64,000 nt of DNA, taken from the NCBI GenBank assembly GCA_017431345.1, contig JAFRLH010000057.1, forward strand, positions 39,952 to 103,951. Reading direction: 5' to 3'. Numbering within the stretch: position 1 is the stretch's first letter; each line of letters starts with the position of its first letter. The translations under genes and the position numbers were made by a program. Below, in pieces: positions 48,516 through 56,486 of this stretch. This DNA is from Lachnospiraceae bacterium (lineage in GTDB: Bacteria > Bacillota > Clostridia > Lachnospirales > Lachnospiraceae). The notes beneath the pieces are model-generated. The model was not told where the DNA came from. It did no database searches and worked only from the letters and a program-made list of their open reading frames with translations.

Positions 48516-49316
48516 ATGAAAAGATATCTGAGATATGCGGCTGCCCTTTTCATGGCCGCCATGATGCTTCTTCCGTCTGTCACGGCACAAGCCAGAAATT
48601 ATGCCCTGGCGAAATATGACGGAAAACGCTGGAAGATGATCGCGCAGGAAGAACTGAATACCGATACCGACAGGCTGATCTACGTCCGGTATACGGGAGG
48701 CACAAAGGCAAAGGTGCAGATGTATAAGAAAGTGAAAGCAGCGTCGGAGAGCAGCGAAGCGGAGAGCAAGGCTGCCGCAGAGACAGCCGCTGATCCTGGC
48801 AGCAGCGATGTGGTCAGCAGTGTCGGAGCTGCCCGGAAGACCGTAAAATACAAATGGAAGAAGATCTTTTCCACGAACGGTTTTGTTGGACGCAACGGCA
48901 TCAATAAAGTGCGGCAGGGAGACGTAAAAACACCGACCGGTACATTCAACATCACCATGGCATTCGGGATCAAGAAATCTCCGAAAACAGCAGGGATAAA
49001 GTATACGAAACTGAATAAATATCATTACTGGTCCGGTGAAAAGGCTACCTACAACAGGTTCATCGACGTAAGAAAGATCGGGAGAAAGTCGGTCGCCGGA
49101 GAACACCTGATCACGTATGTTCCGTTCTACAATTACGCACTGGCGATGGATTTCAATAAAGAATGCGTTTACCGGGGAGGCTCTGCGATCTTCGTGCACT
49201 GCACAAAACCCGGGCGTCCTTATACCGGCGGCTGCGTGGCAATATCCCAGAAAAAGATGAAGAAAATGGTAAGGAACACCACAAAGCATACAAAGATCTG
49301 TATTTATAAAAACTGA
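48516..49316 (+). CDS. Secreted L,D-transpeptidase-family (YkuD-like) protein
   Basis: A 266-residue exported protein with a signal peptide ending near TAQAR, an Ala/Glu/Ser linker and a C-terminal YkuD-like domain. The active site reads FVHCTKPGRPYTGGCVAIS, with His228 and nucleophile Cys240; the usual SHGC is TGGC, as in the ErfK/YbiS-like DUF group. It may cross-link peptidoglycan through 3-3 bonds or attach proteins. It is probably co-transcribed with the small gene upstream. Confidence 0.85.
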   Translation: MKRYLRYAAALFMAAMMLLPSVTAQARNYALAKYDGKRWKMIAQEELNTDTDRLIYVRYTGGTKAKVQMYKKVKAASESSEAESKAAAETAADPGSSDVVSSVGAARKTVKYKWKKIFSTNGFVGRNGINKVRQGDVKTPTGTFNITMAFGIKKSPKTAGIKYTKLNKYHYWSGEKATYNRFIDVRKIGRKSVAGEHLITYVPFYNYALAMDFNKECVYRGGSAIFVHCTKPGRPYTGGCVAISQKKMKKMVRNTTKHTKICIYKN

Positions 49317-49351
49317 TGCAGGAAGGACATGATCAGTAAAGGGAGATACAA

Positions 49352-50575
49352 ATGGAGAAAGCAAGACTTGAAAAATATGCGCACCTGATCGCAAAATGCG
49401 GTGTAAATGTGCAGGAAGGCCAGGAGGTCTTCGTAACAGCCGGTCTGGATCAGCCGGCATTTGTGCAGATGGTCGTGGAGGAATGCTATAAACTCGGCGC
49501 TTCCCGCGTTGTCGTGGACTGGGATTACCAGCCGCTGGCAAAGCTGCACAATAAATACTGCAGCGTGGAAACACTGGGGGAACTGACCGGTTATCAGAAA
49601 GCCAGATGGGAGCATTACGTGGAAAAGATCCCCTGCCGCATCTACATTGATTCCGATGATCCGGACGGACTCGCCGGGATCGATCAGGATAAGATGCTGA
49701 AAGCCCAGCAGATGCGCTATCCGCTGATCAAGGGCTACAGAGACCAGCTGGAGAACAGGGAACAGTGGTGCATTGCGGGCGTTCCCGGGGCGGCATGGGC
49801 AAAGAAAGTGTTCCCGGGCGTGCCGGAAGAAGAAGCCATGGAAAAGCTGTGGGAAGCGATCCTGACATCCAGCCGTCTTACAGAGGATCCGATCGCCGAA
49901 TGGGAAGCGCATGACGCGGATCTGATGGCCAGATGCGATTACCTGAACAGCCTGGGCATCGAGAAGCTGCATTATACCTCCTCGAACGGCACGGATCTTA
50001 CGGTCGGCATGATTCCCGAAGGCGTTTTCAGAGGCGGCGGAGACACAAGCCTGTCCGGTATCTTCTTTAATCCCAATATCCCTACGGAAGAATGTTTTAT
50101 CACGCCCATGCGCGGGCAGGCTGAGGGTGTTGTCCATGCCTCCATGCCGCTTTCCCGCGAAGGGCAGCTGATCGAGAATTTCTGGATCCGTTTCCACGAA
50201 GGAAAAGCTGTGGAATGGCATGCGGATAAGAATGAGAATCTGCTGGCGAATATCATCAACGCGGATGAAGGCTCGGCTTATCTCGGCGAGTGCGCGCTGA
50301 TCCCGTATGATTCCCCGATCCGGAACAGCGGCGTGATGTTCTACAATACACTGTATGATGAGAATGCAGCCTGCCACCTGGCGCTCGGTATGGGATTTGC
50401 GGACTGCATCAGGGATTTTGATAAGAAGACGCTGGAAGAGTGCAGGGCGCTCGGAGTGAATGATTCCATGGTACATGTGGATTTTATGATCGGCACAGAA
50501 GATCTGAACATCGATGCGGTCACGCGCGATGGAAGGACTGTACCGGTCTTCCGGAACGGGAACTGGGCTGAATAG
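49352..50575 (+). CDS. M29-family aminopeptidase
   Basis: A 407-residue metallo-aminopeptidase of family M29 (AmpS/PepS/aminopeptidase T type). The N-terminal domain begins with YAHLIAKCGVNVQEGQEVFV. The metal-site region has GGGDTSLSGIFFNPNIPTEECFI (Glu ligand), EGVVHASMPL and the C-terminal HLALG and SMVHVDFMIG, which supply His and Asp ligands. It releases N-terminal amino acids from peptides in the cytoplasm. A terminator follows. Confidence 0.94.
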   Translation: MEKARLEKYAHLIAKCGVNVQEGQEVFVTAGLDQPAFVQMVVEECYKLGASRVVVDWDYQPLAKLHNKYCSVETLGELTGYQKARWEHYVEKIPCRIYIDSDDPDGLAGIDQDKMLKAQQMRYPLIKGYRDQLENREQWCIAGVPGAAWAKKVFPGVPEEEAMEKLWEAILTSSRLTEDPIAEWEAHDADLMARCDYLNSLGIEKLHYTSSNGTDLTVGMIPEGVFRGGGDTSLSGIFFNPNIPTEECFITPMRGQAEGVVHASMPLSREGQLIENFWIRFHEGKAVEWHADKNENLLANIINADEGSAYLGECALIPYDSPIRNSGVMFYNTLYDENAACHLALGMGFADCIRDFDKKTLEECRALGVNDSMVHVDFMIGTEDLNIDAVTRDGRTVPVFRNGNWAE

Positions 50576-50581
50576 AAACGT

Positions 50582-50623
50582 CAGATCCGGACTTTCGGAT
50601 AGGAGAGTCCGGATCTGTTTTTT
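50582..50623 (+). terminator. Rho-independent terminator after the aminopeptidase gene
   Basis: CAGATCCGGACT (50582-50593) pairs perfectly with AGTCCGGATCTG (50606-50617), followed by six T residues. The ribosome site of the next gene lies just beyond it. Confidence 0.9.
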
Positions 50624-50638
50624 AAAAGGAGAGCAGGA

Positions 50639-51721
50639 ATGGAAAAGAAGAAAAAATGGTGGAAGATACCGGTCGGGATCCTGGGGGTCTTTCTGCTGTT
50701 TGTCATCGCGTATTTTTTATATCTGGTCCTTTCATACAGCAGGATCGAAGATCATCAGGCGCTGACACCTGCCGGAGAACCGGCGTCAGGGAACCTTGAT
50801 GCTGACGGAGAGTATACCATCGTTACACAGAATTGCGGTTTCGGCGCGTATACGCCGGAGTTCACCTTCTTTATGGACGGCGGCACGCAGTCGTGGGCGA
50901 AGGATAAGGAAACGGTCGTTTATGACATCAACGGCCTGGCAGATGCCGCCGCTTCCTACGATCCGGATTTTGTGCTGTTCCAGGAAATCGATACGGGTTC
51001 CACACGGAGCTACCATGTGGATGAACATGTCCTGATGTCGGAGAAGTTCCCCGGGTATGCGGAAGTCTTTGCCGTGAATTTTCATTCCGCTTTCCTGATG
51101 TATCCTTTCACGCAGCCCCATGGCACATGCAATTCCGGGATCCTGACGTTTTCCCGTGCAGCGATCACCTCTGCGGAGCGCAGAAGCCTGGAGATCTCCA
51201 CGAGCTTTTCCAAGTTCCTGGATCTGGACCGCTGCTACAGCGTATCCAGGATTCCCGTTTCCGACGGAAAAGAACTCGTCCTTTACAATATCCATTCCTC
51301 TGCTTACGGCGGGAGCGACGCGATCCGTACATCCCAGATGACGCAGCTTTTCACCGATATGAAAGCGGAATACGAGAACGGAAATTACTGTGTCTGCGGC
51401 GGGGATTTCAACCATGATTTCACCGGCAATTCCGGAGAAGTGCTGGGCTTCGGCGGAGATGAGTACGGCTGGGCGCAGCCGTTCCCGGTGGAACTGATCC
51501 CCGAAGGGATCCATCAGTGCCTTGCCTATGATGATCCGGAACTGATCCCGACCTGCCGCAACTGCGATGTGCCGGCCGGTCCGGACTGCGCTGTATTCGT
51601 TGTGGACGGTTTTATCGTTTCGGATAATGTCTCGGTAACGGAGCTTCACAATATTGATGCGGGATTTGCATATTCGGATCACAATGCCGTAATGATGAAG
51701 TTCAGACTGGCGGGTGAATAA
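50639..51721 (+). CDS. Endonuclease/exonuclease/phosphatase-family protein, membrane-anchored
   Basis: A 360-residue protein with an N-terminal membrane anchor (about 10-32) and an extracellular EEP domain. Motifs include TQNCGFG at the start of the fold, LFQEID (catalytic Glu), SVSRIPV, NIHSSAYGG, GGDFNHD (metal/catalytic Asp and Asn) and YSDHNAV (catalytic His). The substrate may be nucleic acid, a phosphoinositide or another phosphodiester. The fold assignment is sure, the substrate is not. Confidence 0.87.
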   Translation: MEKKKKWWKIPVGILGVFLLFVIAYFLYLVLSYSRIEDHQALTPAGEPASGNLDADGEYTIVTQNCGFGAYTPEFTFFMDGGTQSWAKDKETVVYDINGLADAAASYDPDFVLFQEIDTGSTRSYHVDEHVLMSEKFPGYAEVFAVNFHSAFLMYPFTQPHGTCNSGILTFSRAAITSAERRSLEISTSFSKFLDLDRCYSVSRIPVSDGKELVLYNIHSSAYGGSDAIRTSQMTQLFTDMKAEYENGNYCVCGGDFNHDFTGNSGEVLGFGGDEYGWAQPFPVELIPEGIHQCLAYDDPELIPTCRNCDVPAGPDCAVFVVDGFIVSDNVSVTELHNIDAGFAYSDHNAVMMKFRLAGE

Positions 51722-51739
51722 AGGAAAGGGGAGCAGAGA

Positions 51740-52135
51740 ATGGGCAGAACAAACATTCCTTCCATGGATGCCTGGCTTGCGGAAGCAAAACAGGATGAGA
51801 GTGCGCCGAAGATCGGCATGTACCTGACACATAACGGGATCGTGAGACAGAGTGCGAAAGCAGCGGTAAGGAACGGAGAAAAGAATACCGCGCCGGTCAC
51901 GGGTATGTTCTTTTCCTATGACGCGGCGAAGGTAGATGCCGCGATCGAAGAGACTTACAGGATGGACGGGATTTATTATATCCGGGTCTGGCTGAACGAA
52001 GGGCAGCTTACGGTCGGTGATTCCATTATGTATGTGCTGATCGGCGGCGATATCCGTCCGCATGTGATCGACGGGCTTCAGTATCTGGTCGGCAGGATCA
52101 AGAATGAGTGTGTGGTCGAGAAAGAAGTTTACTGA
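51740..52135 (+). CDS. MoaE-like protein
   Basis: A 131-residue protein resembling a clostridial branch of MoaE, the large subunit of molybdopterin synthase: IGMYLTHNGIVR, VTGMFFSYD, IYYIRVWLNEGQLTVGDSIMYV and a GGDIRPHVIDGLQYLVGRIKNE tail. The last part corresponds to the MoaE lysine-containing C-terminus. No moaA, moaC, moaD or molybdoenzyme gene lies nearby, so the role may be different. GGGGAG precedes the start, 18 bases after the EEP gene. Confidence 0.68.
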   Translation: MGRTNIPSMDAWLAEAKQDESAPKIGMYLTHNGIVRQSAKAAVRNGEKNTAPVTGMFFSYDAAKVDAAIEETYRMDGIYYIRVWLNEGQLTVGDSIMYVLIGGDIRPHVIDGLQYLVGRIKNECVVEKEVY

Positions 52136-52200
52136 AAAGACAATACAGGAACAGATGATGCGGGCTGCAGACTTGTCTGCTGCATAGGTACAGAAATTAA

Positions 52201-53064
52201 TCAGCTTTTTGCGAGCGTTTGCATCAGCGCCCCGGCAGGCGCGCTGAGCCCGTTCTCTGCCGCGTACATCCGAATTTCCAGCGGGATGGCAGGAGAAAAC
52301 GGGATGGCGGTGAGATGCGGCTGCCGGAAGAGCATATAATTTCGATAGGGAACGATTCCGATACCTCCCCCTGAGACGATCCTTGAAAAGATCGTTTCCA
52401 GGCGGGAGGTATTGATTTCTTCCGGGGAGAAATCATTCTCCAGGAAAATCCTCTGACAATGTTTGTAAACGGCGGTGTACGGCTTCATCAGGAGCAATGA
52501 TTCCGTGCGAAGATCGCTCAGCCCGATGTGATCGGAGGATGCAAGCGGATGTGCTTCATGCATCACGGCGACCAGTTCATCCCGGGCGATGACGACAGAA
52601 TGCAGCGATTCGAATTCCGGTGAAAACGGCCGGGAGATGAGGAGATCATATTTCCCTGCGCGCCAGTCTTCGACAAGTGCGGATTCCTCGACATCGTTCA
52701 GTTCGATCCTGATGTCCGGATGCGTTTCGGAAAAAGCGGCGATCTTTTCACTGAGGTGATACTGGCCGAGCAGCGGCAGCGTACCGATGCGGATGGAAGA
52801 CGCATTCCGGAAACGCACCAGATGGGAGAGTGAAAGCTGGTACTGCAGCAGGAGCAGCTTCACGTCGGCAGCAAAGATCTCTCCGGCCTCAGTCAGAGAT
52901 GCGCTGCGTTTGCTGCGGTCGATCAGCTGAATGCCCAGTTCCTCTTCCAGTTTCTTCAGCTGTTTGGAAAGGGAAGACTGGGAGATGTGCAGCGAATCGG
53001 CGGCTTTCAGGAAGGTGTCGTGTTCGGTGATCGCCTGAAAGCAGGCAAGCTGTTCGATGGTCAT
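52201..53064 (-). CDS. LysR-type transcriptional regulator
   Basis: A 287-residue LTTR with an N-terminal winged HTH (residues 1-60, FLKAADSLHISQSSLSKQLKKLEEELG) and a periplasmic-binding-protein-like effector domain. It is divergent from the UbiD decarboxylase locus across a 354-base gap, the standard layout for a regulator that senses the pathway substrate. Here that may be a hydroxybenzoate-type acid. Confidence 0.93.
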   Translation of the reverse strand: MTIEQLACFQAITEHDTFLKAADSLHISQSSLSKQLKKLEEELGIQLIDRSKRSASLTEAGEIFAADVKLLLLQYQLSLSHLVRFRNASSIRIGTLPLLGQYHLSEKIAAFSETHPDIRIELNDVEESALVEDWRAGKYDLLISRPFSPEFESLHSVVIARDELVAVMHEAHPLASSDHIGLSDLRTESLLLMKPYTAVYKHCQRIFLENDFSPEEINTSRLETIFSRIVSGGGIGIVPYRNYMLFRQPHLTAIPFSPAIPLEIRMYAAENGLSAPAGALMQTLAKS

Positions 53065-53418
53065 GGTGATTGATCCTTTGCTGATTCATTCCAATATGGA
53101 AACTATTGTACAGCAATAGGAATTGATTGGCAAGATTCAGCATGTTATTCTTAATATGACGGTGGGTGCAATCGGTATGATCCGATACTGGCCTGGAAGA
53201 TTTCTTGATTGAGACTGGCTTTTGTGCATGAAAATATGTTTTCTGCGGTATATAGATCCGGTCAGACATGGGATTTCAGGCTGCATGCCGGGATCAGATT
53301 CATGCTGGTGCATGAAAACATGGCTTTTTCTGTATTAGGGTCCTGACAGATGGATAAACGCTGAGCTTCATGTCAGTTGATTATGGTGCACAACAGGAGT
53401 AAAACGGAGGTACAGGTG
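53065..53418. promoter_or_regulatory. Divergent LysR-ubiD control region
   Basis: No gene is seen. Two near-identical elements GTGCATGAAAATATG (53224-53238) and GTGCATGAAAACATG (53308-53322), both leading into a TTTTCTG run, start exactly 84 bases apart (about eight helical turns). Each contains a CATG-AAAAY-ATG dyad. They are plausible binding sites of the LysR protein. Confidence 0.45.
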
Positions 53419-54891
53419 ATGGGTAAAGTGAGAGATCTCAGGAGCGCGCTGGAACTGCTGTCGGAAGTGCCGGGCCAGCTGATCGAAACAGATGTGGAAG
53501 TCGATCCCGCGGCAGAACTTTCCGGTGTTTACAGGCATATCGGAGCGGGCGGCACATGTGAACGGCCTACAAAGGAAGGCCCTGCGATGATCTTTAATAA
53601 TGTGAAGGGGCATCCCGGTGCAAGAGTGGCGATCGGTGTCCTTGCAAGCAGAAAGCGTGTCGGCATGCTGCTCGACTGTGATCCGAAGGAACTCGGAAAG
53701 AAGATGTGGGCGTCAGTGGACAATCCGATCCCGCCGATGCTTACGGATGAGCCGGCGCCTTGCCAGGAAGTCGTCTATCATGCTGACGAGCCGGAATTTG
53801 ATCTGCACAAGCTTGTTCCCGCACCGACCAACACGCCGGATGACGCCGGTCCGTATATCACGCTCGGCATGGTCTATGCAACGCATCCGGACACCGGCAG
53901 AAATGATATTACGATCCACCGTATGTGCATCCAGGGCAGGGATGAGCTCTCGATCTTCTTTACGCCCGGCGCCAGACATATCGGCGCGATGGCCGAGAGA
54001 GCGGAGCAGCTCGGACAGAAGCTTCCTGTTTCCATTTCGATCGGGGTGGATCCTGCCATTGAGATCGGATCCTGCTTTGAGCCCCCGACGACACCGATGG
54101 GGTATGATGAACTTGCAGTCGCCGGCGCTCTTCGCGGCGAGCCGGTCAGGCTCGTACAATGTCTGACAATCGATCAGAAAGCGATTGCCAATGCGGAATA
54201 TGTCATCGAAGGAGAAGTGATCCCGGGCGTGCGTCTGCAGGAGGATCAGAACAGCCATACCGGATACGCAATGCCGGAGTTCCCGGGCTATACCGGCCCT
54301 GCAAGCAGCGAATGCTGGAAAATAAAAGTGAAGGCAGTCACCACCAGAAGAAATCCGATCATGCAGACCTGCATCGGTCCTTCCGAAGAGCATGTTTCCA
54401 TGGCCGGCATCCCGACGGAAGCCAGTATTTACGGACTGATCGAAAAGGCTATGCCCGGAAGGCTTTTGAATGTATACTGCGCGTCCCCGGGCGGCGGCAA
54501 GTTCATGGCAGTCCTGCAGTTTAGAAAAGGCGTCGCAAGCGATGAGGGGAGACAGCGTCAGGCTGCGCTGCTCGCATTTGCATCCTTCAGTGAACTGAAG
54601 ACCATTTTCCTGGTGGATGAGGATGTGGACTGCTTCGATATGAATGATGTACTGTGGGCAATGAATACCAGATTCCAGGGTGACGTGGATATCATCACGA
54701 TTCCCGGCGTGCGGACGCATCCGCTGGATCCTTCGAACGATCCGGACTATTCGCCGAGCATTCGGGATCACGGCATTTCCTGCAAGACGATCTTCGACTG
54801 CACGGTCCCTTACGGACTGAAGGACAGGTTCCACAGGGCCAGGTTCATGGATGTGGATCCGAAGCACTGGGTGCCGGATTTTGAAGCGTGA
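53419..54891 (+). CDS. UbiD-family decarboxylase
   Basis: A 490-residue prenylated-FMN-dependent decarboxylase: N-terminal DLRSALELLSEVPGQLIETD, FMN-binding central region (NDITIHRMCIQGRDEL, ISIGVDPAIEIGS) and the catalytic Glu segment AEYVIEGEVIPGVRLQED. Size and neighbours resemble gallate/protocatechuate decarboxylase LpdC. The start at 53419 has GGAGG eight bases before; an upstream ATG at 53377 lacks such a site. It probably removes CO2 from a phenolic acid. It requires the prFMN made by UbiX next door. Confidence 0.9.
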   Translation: MGKVRDLRSALELLSEVPGQLIETDVEVDPAAELSGVYRHIGAGGTCERPTKEGPAMIFNNVKGHPGARVAIGVLASRKRVGMLLDCDPKELGKKMWASVDNPIPPMLTDEPAPCQEVVYHADEPEFDLHKLVPAPTNTPDDAGPYITLGMVYATHPDTGRNDITIHRMCIQGRDELSIFFTPGARHIGAMAERAEQLGQKLPVSISIGVDPAIEIGSCFEPPTTPMGYDELAVAGALRGEPVRLVQCLTIDQKAIANAEYVIEGEVIPGVRLQEDQNSHTGYAMPEFPGYTGPASSECWKIKVKAVTTRRNPIMQTCIGPSEEHVSMAGIPTEASIYGLIEKAMPGRLLNVYCASPGGGKFMAVLQFRKGVASDEGRQRQAALLAFASFSELKTIFLVDEDVDCFDMNDVLWAMNTRFQGDVDIITIPGVRTHPLDPSNDPDYSPSIRDHGISCKTIFDCTVPYGLKDRFHRARFMDVDPKHWVPDFEA

Positions 54892-54916
54892 GGATTCCTT
54901 TGTAAGAATAGGAAGA

Positions 54917-54955
54917 ATTGTCATCCGGAGGAGCAAAGCGACGTAGGATCTTCGC
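54917..54955. repeat. Dispersed TGTCATCC-type repeat, copy 5
   Basis: ATTGTCATCCGGAGGAGC at 54917, followed by AAAGCGACGTAGGATCTTCGC, is the most typical copy of this family in the window. It lies between the UbiD and UbiX genes, which may therefore not be in one simple transcript. Confidence 0.7.
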
Positions 54956-55090
54956 CGTGAATTCATCGGTTTTATGATAACGGAGAGCATCAGGTGGTGG
55001 TTTCTTCGGGCCGCCGCCCTCTGAATGATAACTAATGCAGAGGAACAATAATTACTGCGGCTTTTAGCAGACGATTTTCATGGGACGATT

Positions 55091-55672
55091 ATGGGAAAGA
55101 AACGAATCATCATCGGAGCAGCCGGCGCGTCCGGAACTCCGCTTCTGATCGAAGTGCTGAAAACGATAAAGGAAGATCCGGCATGGGAGTCTACGCTCAT
55201 CATGACGGACGGTGCGAAGCTGACGGTTTCTTATGAGACCGACCTTTCGCTGGAGGAGATCTATGCACTCGCAGATCATACAGCGGAGCCGGATCAGATC
55301 GACGCCGGGCCTGCGAGCGGAACATACCGCACGGAAGGCATGCTTGTCGTCCCCTGCAGCATGAAGACTGCTGCGGGCATCCATTCCGGCTATGCAGACA
55401 ATCTTCTTCTGCGGGCGGCAGACGTGACCCTGAAAGAGGGCAGGACGCTGGTGCTCTGTGCCAGGGAGACACCGCTGTCGGCGATCCATCTCCGCAATCT
55501 TTACGAGCTGGCCATGGTTCCCGGCGTGCGCATCATTCCGCCCATGCTGACTTATTACCACGATCCCAAAAGCATTGCAGATATGACTGCGCATACGGCG
55601 GCGAAATTGCTGGAGCCTTTCGGGATTGAAAAACGCGGATACCGCAGATGGCAGGAGGCGTGTGATGACTGA
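55091..55672 (+). CDS. ubiX: UbiX-family flavin prenyltransferase
   Basis: A 193-residue flavoprotein that attaches a dimethylallyl group to FMN, producing the prFMN cofactor of UbiD. The N-terminal GAAGASGTPLLIEVLK binds FMN; CSMKTAAGIHSGYADNLLLRAADVTLKEGR and the LCARETPLSAIHLRNL region are characteristic of UbiX/LpdB. It overlaps the LpdD-like gene by eight bases. Confidence 0.95.
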   Translation: MGKKRIIIGAAGASGTPLLIEVLKTIKEDPAWESTLIMTDGAKLTVSYETDLSLEEIYALADHTAEPDQIDAGPASGTYRTEGMLVVPCSMKTAAGIHSGYADNLLLRAADVTLKEGRTLVLCARETPLSAIHLRNLYELAMVPGVRIIPPMLTYYHDPKSIADMTAHTAAKLLEPFGIEKRGYRRWQEACDD

Positions 55673-56141
55673 GGGAAGGAAGCAGCCGGGCAGTGAAAAA
55701 ACGGAGGTGCCGGAAGCGTTGAACGCAAAGAATGAAATGGATGCACTGAAGGTACTGGAAATGCGGAATAAACCGGAAGCGGTGAAGGAAGCGAAAGTGA
55801 TAACAATTGCATTATCTTTTTCGGAAGTTTCTCTCACGATTACCCCTGTTGGAGAGGATATCCATATCCTCTTTTCCGGAGGTGAAAGACCGCACATTGG
55901 CTGTACGGTAATGGCTGTGCCGCGGGAATCCCTGACAGGGGACGGAAGCATCAGTGTTACATCTTCGGTCATGAATCTGACCGGGCATAAGGATGAAGCG
56001 GTCTGCCGGGAACTGGCGGAAGCGTGGTGCCGGAAGACCGGCAGGGTGACTGTATGCACCGGCGGGTTCCATGTCGATAACATCACGGCAGAACAGATCG
56101 CTGAACTGATGGAGGAGATCGTGAAGATCATATGTCGCTGA
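55665..56141 (+). CDS. lpdD: LpdD-like prenylated-flavin chaperone
   Basis: A 158-residue protein of the LpdD family (PAC4-like fold), found with hydroxyarylic acid decarboxylases. The N-terminal 45 residues are charged and variable; the conserved core is IHILFSGGERPHIGCTVMAVPR, TSSVMNLTGHKDEAVCRELAEAW and CTGGFHVDNITAEQIAEL. It probably helps deliver or mature prFMN for the UbiD enzyme. The start at 55665 overlaps the ubiX stop and gives coupled translation. Confidence 0.82.
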   Translation: MTEGRKQPGSEKTEVPEALNAKNEMDALKVLEMRNKPEAVKEAKVITIALSFSEVSLTITPVGEDIHILFSGGERPHIGCTVMAVPRESLTGDGSISVTSSVMNLTGHKDEAVCRELAEAWCRKTGRVTVCTGGFHVDNITAEQIAELMEEIVKIICR

Positions 56142-56182
56142 CCATCTTTTGTGTTTTTCCGCAGATAAGCAGGAGAACCGGT

Positions 56183-56314
56183 GACGATACCCCAGGGAAT
56201 TGTTTGCAGCCAGAAAACGCAGCTATTATTTGGTTTTTGAAGCCATGAATTAAAAGACGATACCCTTTTGAAGAGCAGGATAATGCCTGCGGCATCAGAG
56301 AAGGGGTATCGTCT
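56183..56314. repeat. GACGATACCCC-type repeats
   Basis: AGACGATACCCTTT (56255-56268) pairs with AAGGGGTATCGTCT (56301-56314) with one mismatch. A further single arm, GACGATACCCC, lies at 56183-56193. The same motif flanks the CapA gene end at 14161-14322. Confidence 0.65.
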
Positions 56315-56421
56315 GCGCTGAATTATGACGCAGCGCCCAAACGCTGAAGAAAGAAACTGATCTGAGATAAGGATCATGTATTTGCGGCCAAGATTGCAGG
56401 TCTGCCGGCATAACAGAATCA

Positions 56422-56450
56422 TTGAACCGGCATTTTTTCTATGTTATACT
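56422..56450 (+). promoter_or_regulatory. Promoter of larA
   Basis: TTGAAC (56422-56427) and TATACT (56445-56450) are separated by exactly 17 bases, about 36 bases before the start codon. Confidence 0.7.
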
Positions 56451-56486
56451 GCAAGATAAGAATTGAAAGAAGAAAGGATCCTCATC

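Larger units (their letters stand above)
56142..56486. other. Gene-free stretch with repeats and the larA promoter
   Basis: No gene is seen. It holds GACGATACCCC at 56183-56193, an inverted repeat at 56255-56314 and a promoter at 56422-56450. The rest shows no recognisable feature. Confidence 0.6.

Noticed and set aside
48516-49316. Sortase or NlpC/P60 assignment of the secreted Cys enzyme
   Set aside because: The HC...TGGC arrangement and the YkuD-like spacing fit an L,D-transpeptidase-family fold better; no LPXTG-related or P60 motifs are visible.
48030-49574. 514-residue minus-strand open frame across the L,D-transpeptidase region
   Set aside because: It covers two plausible plus-strand genes with ribosome sites and a metY terminator; no motif is visible in its translation.
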